A DNA stretch of 64,000 nucleotides from positions 620,001-684,000 of the forward strand of contig NZ_CP014145.1 of the NCBI RefSeq assembly GCF_001542775.1, given 5' to 3'. The position numbers and the translations under genes are program-made. The stretch is from Microterricola viridarii (GTDB lineage: Bacteria > Actinomycetota > Actinomycetes > Actinomycetales > Microbacteriaceae). Below are positions 59,322-64,000 of this stretch, in pieces. Position 1 is the stretch's first letter. Every line of letters starts with the position of its first letter. The notes beneath the pieces were generated by a model. The model was given only the letters and a program-made list of their open reading frames with translations, had not been told where the DNA came from and ran no database searches.

Positions 59322-60737
59322 TTAGGCCGGGGGGGCGGCGGGTGGGTCGTTCGGGTCCAGCGGCCGGTCCGGGCCGTCCCCGCGCAGCAAAGCCTCCAGC
59401 GCCTGGTCCACCTCGTCCAGCTCCGGCTCGACACCGGATGCCTTCGCAACCAGGCGTGCCACGAGGCTCGCCGGGTCGTCCAGATCGGCGGATGTCGGCA
59501 GGATGTCGGGGTGCGCCCACAGGGCGTCGCGCGCGTCGTTGCCAACGGCATCCGTCACGGCCTGCCACATGGCGGCCGCCTCACGCTGGCGCCGGGGGCG
59601 CAGTTCGAGGCCGACCAGCGTGGCGAAGGCCGACTCGGCCGGCCCACCCGCCGCGCGGCGACGGCGCACCATCTCGGCGATCGCGACGCTGCCGGGCAGT
59701 CGGCTGGTCGCCTCGGCGGTGACGACGTTGACCCAGCCCTCGATGAGGGCCAGCATCGTCTCCAGCTGGGCGAGCGCGGCCTGCTGGGCCTCGCTCTTCG
59801 GCGGGATCAGCGAGCCGTCCACCATGGCCTGGCGCAGCTCCTCCGGGTTGGACGGGTCGAAGCCGGATGCCAGTTCTTCGAGTCGGCCGGCGTCCACGCT
59901 GATGCCCTGAGCGAAGGAACGGATCGCGCTGATCAGGTGCAGGCGCAGCCAGCGGGCGTGCCGGAACAGGCGGGCGTGGGCGAGCTCGCGCACGGCGAGG
60001 TAGATCTGCACCTGGTCGATGCCCACGTCAAGGTCTTCGCCGAAGGCCGTCACGTTCTGCGGCAGGAGGGCGGAGTGCTGCTCGGGGAGCAGCGGGATGC
60101 CGATGTCTCCGCCGGAGATGACCTCGGTGGCCAGCTCGCCGACGACCTCACCCAGCTGCATGGCGAACAGCGTGCCGCTGAGCGAGCGCATCATCGGCAT
60201 GGCCTGGGCGAGCATGCCGCGCATCTCTTCCGGCAGCTGTTCGCCGAGCGCGCCGGTCAAGGTGTCGGCGATGCTGGTGGCGACGGGCTCCGCGAGCTGG
60301 GTCCACACCGGCATGGACTGGGTGACCCACTGCCGGCGGGTGATCAGCGACGGAACCACGGTGATCTCGCTGATCGCGATGACCTCGTCGAGCCAGAGCG
60401 CGGCGATGTTGAATGCCTGGTCGAACTGTGCGCGCTGCTCCGGCGTGACCTGCTCCTGGCCTGCTGCGGCCTTCTCCTCGGCCCGGCGCAGGGCCAGATC
60501 CCAGTTGATGCCGTCTCCGGCATTGCTCATGGCGCCGCGCAGCTGGTTCATCAGCGCGGCGATGCTGGCGGGGTCGTTCGGCAGCCCGGCCGCGCCCGCC
60601 AACTGTGCAGGGTCGAAGGAGGCGCCGTCGGCAGGGAAATTGCCGGAGAGGATGTCGCGCAGCATCCGCTGCAGGTCATCGTCAGGCGTGTTGTCGTCGG
60701 GGTCCAGATTGTCACCGGGCTGGGCGTTGTCGGCCAC
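59322..60737 (-). CDS. Zinc-dependent metalloprotease-like protein (DUF2342)
   Basis: 471 residues. It matches the actinobacterial DUF2342 family: DLQRMLRDILSG, ITRRQWVTQSMPVWTQLAEPVA, QLGEVVGELATEVISGGDIGIPLLP, then YLAVRELAHARLFRHARWLRLHLISAIRSFAQGISVD and ELRPRRQREAAAMWQAV. The family is grouped with zincins, but the site here reads RExxH rather than HExxH, so protease activity is not certain. GTG 60737 is chosen because GAGAGG lies 8 bases upstream; GTG 60746 is the longer option. It is divergent from the PDZ/Lon gene, an arrangement conserved in mycobacteria (Rv3195-Rv3194c). Confidence 0.85.
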   Translation of the reverse strand: MADNAQPGDNLDPDDNTPDDDLQRMLRDILSGNFPADGASFDPAQLAGAAGLPNDPASIAALMNQLRGAMSNAGDGINWDLALRRAEEKAAAGQEQVTPEQRAQFDQAFNIAALWLDEVIAISEITVVPSLITRRQWVTQSMPVWTQLAEPVATSIADTLTGALGEQLPEEMRGMLAQAMPMMRSLSGTLFAMQLGEVVGELATEVISGGDIGIPLLPEQHSALLPQNVTAFGEDLDVGIDQVQIYLAVRELAHARLFRHARWLRLHLISAIRSFAQGISVDAGRLEELASGFDPSNPEELRQAMVDGSLIPPKSEAQQAALAQLETMLALIEGWVNVVTAEATSRLPGSVAIAEMVRRRRAAGGPAESAFATLVGLELRPRRQREAAAMWQAVTDAVGNDARDALWAHPDILPTSADLDDPASLVARLVAKASGVEPELDEVDQALEALLRGDGPDRPLDPNDPPAAPPA

Positions 60738-60806
60738 TTCAGCCACCTCTCAGTCGCGTGCTTCTACGCTAGTGCGAGATCCTGCGGCTTCGTTGGGAAA
60801 TACCCT

Positions 60807-60812
60807 AGGCTG
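60807..60812 (+). promoter_or_regulatory. -10 box TAGGCT of the PDZ/Lon gene
   Basis: TAGGCT lies 53 bases before GTG 60866. Here the leader is longer and a Shine-Dalgarno (GAGAAGGGA, 60852-60860) is present, in contrast to the leaderless genes that use the same -10 word. Confidence 0.5.
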
Positions 60813-60865
60813 GGGTGCTCCGCTGTCCGCCTGTCGCGAACACCGGGGAGTGAGAAGGGACGCCC

Positions 60866-62011
60866 GTGGCATTGTTCAGCGAAGGCCAACCGGGCAGCGA
60901 TGCCGACGGTTCCCTGTCACGCCAACCGCGCAGCCGCGAGGAGCGCCGCGTGCGCAAGGGCTGGTACTTCCTCGGGGTCGCCGTGGTGAGCGGCCTCGTG
61001 CTCGGCCTGGTTCCGGCTCCCTATGTGATCGAGCAGCCAGGGCCCGTCTTCGACACCCTCGGCACTGCCGAGCACGACGGCGTCGAGCGCCCGCTCATCT
61101 CGATCCCGGATGAGCCGACCTACCCGACCGAGGGCGAGCTGAACCTCCTCACCGTCTCCGTCGTCGGCAACCCGGAGTCCCGGCCGAACTGGTTCGAGGT
61201 GCTGGGGGCCTGGGCAAGCCCGCAGAAGGCCGTGCTGCCGATCGACCTCGTCTTCCCGCCGAACGTCACCACCACCGAACGCGACCAGGCCAACCAGGCC
61301 GCCATGGTCAATTCGCAGCAGGATGCCATCGCCGCGGCGCTGCTGAACCTCGGCTATGACGTCGGGCGCACGCTGGAGGTCAATGCGTTGACGACGAACT
61401 CGCCCGCCGAGGGCGTGCTCGAACCCGGCGACGTGATCGTCTCCGTCAACGGTGACACGTCCAGCGACCTCACCGATCTGCGTGCCGCGGTCAAGGCCAA
61501 CGGCACGGAGAAGCCCGCAACCCTCGAGATCATCCGGGCGGGGCAGACGCAGACCGTCGAGGTCACCCCGACCATGAGCGGCGACGCCGTCGTGCTCGGC
61601 GTCGCCATCGCCACCAACTACACGTTCCCGATCGACGTGCAGATCCAGCTCGACAACGTCGGCGGCCCGAGCGCTGGCATGATGTTCGCGTTGGGCATCA
61701 TCGACAAGCTCACGCCGGGACCGCTGACCGCCGGCACCGACTGGGCCGGCACCGGCACCATCGACGACACCGGAACCGTCGGGCCCATCGGCGGCATCCG
61801 TCAGAAGATGTTCGGCGCGTTGGATGCCGGCTCGAAGTGGTTCCTGGCGCCGGAGTCGAACTGCGGCGAGGTTGTCGGGCACATCCCGGACGGCCTCACC
61901 GTGTTCTCCGTCGAAACCCTCGATCAGGCGCTGACTGCGATCGAAACCGTCAGTGACGGTGGGGACACCTCGAAGCTGCCCTCCTGCACACTCCCAGCTT
62001 CGGCTCCATAG
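60866..62011 (+). CDS. Membrane-anchored PDZ / Lon-type (S16) serine protease
   Basis: 381 residues. One N-terminal transmembrane helix (GWYFLGVAVVSGLVLGLVPA, about 32-52), a PDZ domain near 175-250 (NSPAEGVLEPGDVIVSVNGDTSSDLTDLRAAV) and a Lon catalytic domain. The catalytic Ser lies in GGPSAGMMFALGI and the Lys in GPIGGIRQKMFGA, so the Ser-Lys dyad is intact. The active part faces outside (as in YlbL and Rv3194c). A likely role is regulated proteolysis at the membrane. It is followed by the UPF0182 gene after about 79 bases. Confidence 0.93.
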   Translation: MALFSEGQPGSDADGSLSRQPRSREERRVRKGWYFLGVAVVSGLVLGLVPAPYVIEQPGPVFDTLGTAEHDGVERPLISIPDEPTYPTEGELNLLTVSVVGNPESRPNWFEVLGAWASPQKAVLPIDLVFPPNVTTTERDQANQAAMVNSQQDAIAAALLNLGYDVGRTLEVNALTTNSPAEGVLEPGDVIVSVNGDTSSDLTDLRAAVKANGTEKPATLEIIRAGQTQTVEVTPTMSGDAVVLGVAIATNYTFPIDVQIQLDNVGGPSAGMMFALGIIDKLTPGPLTAGTDWAGTGTIDDTGTVGPIGGIRQKMFGALDAGSKWFLAPESNCGEVVGHIPDGLTVFSVETLDQALTAIETVSDGGDTSKLPSCTLPASAP

Positions 62012-62090
62012 GATGGACCCAGCACCACCAGAGGCTCTAAGTACCCGGGTCTCGGCACATCGAAACACGCACACCGAGCATTGAGGCCCC

Positions 62091-64000
62091 GTGACTTCCC
62101 CTGCAGCTGACGCACCCGCCCGCCCGAATAGAGCGCCGCTAGCCATCACCATCGCCGTCGTGGCGGGGCTCGTGATGGCCTTCTTCGCCTTCGCCAGCCT
62201 GTACGCCGACGTTCTCTGGTACGACCAGCTCGGCTACCTGAACGTTCTGACCACCCAGTGGGTGGCCAGCGGTGTCTTGTTCGTGATCGGCTTCCTGGCC
62301 ATGGCGCTGCCCGTCTGGGGCGCCATCCAGATCGCCTACCGCTCTCGCCCGGTCTACGCGAAGCTCAATGCGCAGCTGGACCGTTATCAGCAGGTGATCG
62401 AGCCGCTGCGCCGCCTCGCCATGTACGGCGTGCCCGCGCTTCTCGGTCTGTTCGCCGGTGTCTCGGCGGCCTCCCGCTGGGAGACCACCCTGATGTGGCT
62501 GAACCGCACCCCGAGCGGCACGAAGGACCCGCAGTTCGGTCTGGACGTCTCGTTCTACATGTTCGATCTTCCCTTCCTGCACTCGGTGCTCGGCTTCGCT
62601 TCCGCCGTGCTGCTGATCGCCCTCATCCTCTCCGCCGCCACCGCGTACCTCTACGGTGCGATCCGGGTGAGCGGCCGCGAGGTCATCATCTCCAAGGCCG
62701 CCCGCGTGCAGATCGCCGTGATGGCCTCGCTGTACCTGCTGTTGCAGGCCGCCAGCCTGTGGCTCGACCAGTACACGACCCTTACCGGCAGCAGCACGTA
62801 CCTCATGGCCGGCGCCGGGTACACCGACGTCAACGCGACCATCCCCGGCCGAGCGATCCTCGCCGGCATCGCGGCCGTCGTCGCGATCCTGTTCCTCGTC
62901 ACCGCCATCATGGGCCGCTGGCGCCTGCCGATCATCGGCACCGTGCTGCTCATCATCACCAGCCTGCTGATCGGCTCGCTCTACCCGTGGGTCGTGCAGC
63001 GCTTCCAGGTTGCACCGAGCGCGAAGACCCTCGAGGCCCCGTTCATCCAGCACAACATCGACATGACGCGAGATGCCTATGGTGTCGCCGGTGTCGAGGA
63101 GATCCCGTACAACGCGACGACCGAGGCCGAGCCCGGCGCTCTGCGCGCGGATGCCGAGACCACCGCGAACATCCGCATCCTCGACCCTGCGATCGTCAGC
63201 GACTCGTTCGAGCAGCTCGAGCAGTTCCGCCAGTACTACCAGTTCCCCGACCACCTTGACGTCGACCGCTACAACATCGACGGCAAGTCCCAGGACGCCG
63301 TGGTTGCTGTGCGCGACCTGCGCCTCAGCGGTCTGAGCGACGCCCCCGACTGGGTCAACCGCACCCTCGTCTACACCCACGGCTACGGCATGGTTGCCGC
63401 CTACGGCAACCAGCGTTCCGCCGACGGCCAGCCCGTGTTCCTCGAGTCGGGCATCCCCAGCACCGGAGCGCTCGGCGCCTTCGAGCCGCGCGTGTACTTC
63501 GGTGAGGATTCGCCCGCCTACTCAATCGTCGGCGCGCCCAAGGGCGCCAAGCCGGTCGAGCTGGACTACCCGGCCGGCGGCGATGGCGGCGAGCAGACCT
63601 ACACCAGCTTCTCCGGTGACGGCGGGCCCAAGCTCGACAACATCTTCAAGAAGCTCGTCTTCGCGCTGAAGTTCCAGAGCGAGCAGATCTTCCTCTCCGA
63701 CTCGGTCACGAACTCTTCGCAGATCCTCTACGACCGCAGCCCGCTGGAGCGCGTGCAGAAGGTTGCGCCGTATCTCACGCTCGACTCCGACCCGTACCCG
63801 TCGGTCATCGATGGCAAGATCGTCTGGATCGTCGACGGCTACACGACGAGCGCGGACTACCCGTACTCGACGAAGACCAGCTGGAGCAAGGCCATCAACG
63901 ACGCGCAGACGTCGGCGCAGAGCTTCGCGCTCGACGACGTGAACTACGTGCGCAACTCGGTGAAGGCCACTGTCGACGCCTACGACGGCAAGGTCACGCT
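62091..64000 (+). CDS. UPF0182 family membrane protein, N-terminal part (3' end outside window)
   Basis: The frame is open from GTG 62091 to the end of the window, giving 636 codons of a protein that is about 950-1000 residues in the family. About seven transmembrane helices fill residues 15-330 (for example PLAITIAVVAGLVMAFFAFASLYAD and LGFASAVLLIALILSAATAYLYG), interrupted by the conserved DVLWYDQLGYLNVL and SRWETTLMWLNRTPSGTKDPQFGLDVSFYMFDLPFL. A large extracytoplasmic domain begins near 330 (PSAKTLEAPFIQHNIDMTRDAYGV; YGMVAAYGNQRSADGQPVF; KSSQILYDRSPLERVQKVAPYLTLDSDPYP-like). Function unknown. TTGAGG at 62081-62086 is a weak Shine-Dalgarno. Confidence 0.92.
   Translation, partial: MTSPAADAPARPNRAPLAITIAVVAGLVMAFFAFASLYADVLWYDQLGYLNVLTTQWVASGVLFVIGFLAMALPVWGAIQIAYRSRPVYAKLNAQLDRYQQVIEPLRRLAMYGVPALLGLFAGVSAASRWETTLMWLNRTPSGTKDPQFGLDVSFYMFDLPFLHSVLGFASAVLLIALILSAATAYLYGAIRVSGREVIISKAARVQIAVMASLYLLLQAASLWLDQYTTLTGSSTYLMAGAGYTDVNATIPGRAILAGIAAVVAILFLVTAIMGRWRLPIIGTVLLIITSLLIGSLYPWVVQRFQVAPSAKTLEAPFIQHNIDMTRDAYGVAGVEEIPYNATTEAEPGALRADAETTANIRILDPAIVSDSFEQLEQFRQYYQFPDHLDVDRYNIDGKSQDAVVAVRDLRLSGLSDAPDWVNRTLVYTHGYGMVAAYGNQRSADGQPVFLESGIPSTGALGAFEPRVYFGEDSPAYSIVGAPKGAKPVELDYPAGGDGGEQTYTSFSGDGGPKLDNIFKKLVFALKFQSEQIFLSDSVTNSSQILYDRSPLERVQKVAPYLTLDSDPYPSVIDGKIVWIVDGYTTSADYPYSTKTSWSKAINDAQTSAQSFALDDVNYVRNSVKATVDAYDGKVT

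Overview
The window is about 64 kb of gene-dense, very GC-rich DNA from an actinobacterium, most likely a member of the Microbacteriaceae (Micrococcales). The evidence is the strong G/C bias at third codon positions, frequent GTG starts, many starts that look leaderless behind a TANNNT box, and gene orders typical of Actinobacteria (mrp / DUF1003 / CBS protein, and adnA-adnB / phosphotransferase-like / nudC / uvrD2 / TOMM-like / DUF2342 / PDZ-Lon / UPF0182). The genus is an inference. I found no rRNA, tRNA, CRISPR array, insertion sequence or phage gene. Both ends are cut: an ABC transporter ATPase at the left and a UPF0182 membrane protein at the right.

Layout. 1-2113: end of an ABC ATPase, a DUF4192 protein and a DUF805 membrane protein. 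2172-7040: a putrescine/GABA-type catabolic block (FAD amine oxidase, class III aminotransferase and AsnC/Lrp regulator on the minus strand; aminobutyraldehyde dehydrogenase on the plus strand). 7037-12817: a signalling and translocase cluster (FHA, PP2C phosphatase, zinc-ribbon FHA, EccC-like FtsK/SpoIIIE ATPase) with no visible WXG100 substrate. 12895-21253: alanine dehydrogenase, asparaginase II, OsmC protein, a secreted protein, PlsC-type acyltransferase, dxr, an NAD-dependent epimerase and a site-2 protease. 21513-27102: gabD2-like dehydrogenase, divergent from an MFS transporter coupled to a PLP decarboxylase, then a DUF1254 protein. 27184-30816: mrp, DUF1003, PRC/MgtE_N/CBS protein and a YflT-like stress protein.

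31233-36898 is an amino-sugar operon (lipoprotein, two permeases, GntR/UTRA regulator, ROK kinase, nanE) preceded by a near-perfect DasR/NagR-type operator. It encodes no ATPase, so it probably borrows a shared MsiK-like one. 36971-45713: aminopeptidase P, a frameshifted endonuclease/phosphatase-family gene, a PHP phosphoesterase, a DEAD-box helicase, a cupin, a MiaE-like ferritin-fold protein and an acyl-CoA ligase. 45818-47525: a degraded gene fragment, then VOC, AraC, membrane and DUF3107 genes. 47676-64000: DNA-repair and housekeeping genes (AdnA, AdnB, a kinase-fold protein lacking its catalytic residues, NudC, UvrD2 without HRDC, an orphan TOMM-type protein, DUF2342, PDZ/Lon-like protease, UPF0182).

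Non-coding structure is rich: intergenic hairpins with stems up to 24 bp, a dispersed intergenic repeat (15725, 30916, 54344, 54418), an 18-bp minisatellite of eight units seeded by that repeat, a 15-bp degenerate tandem array, and an apparently over-used GGATGC/GCATCC word on both strands. I did not find a convincing wholly new system. The best candidates for follow-up are the FHA/PP2C/FtsK cluster, the orphan TOMM protein and the pseudokinase beside adnAB.
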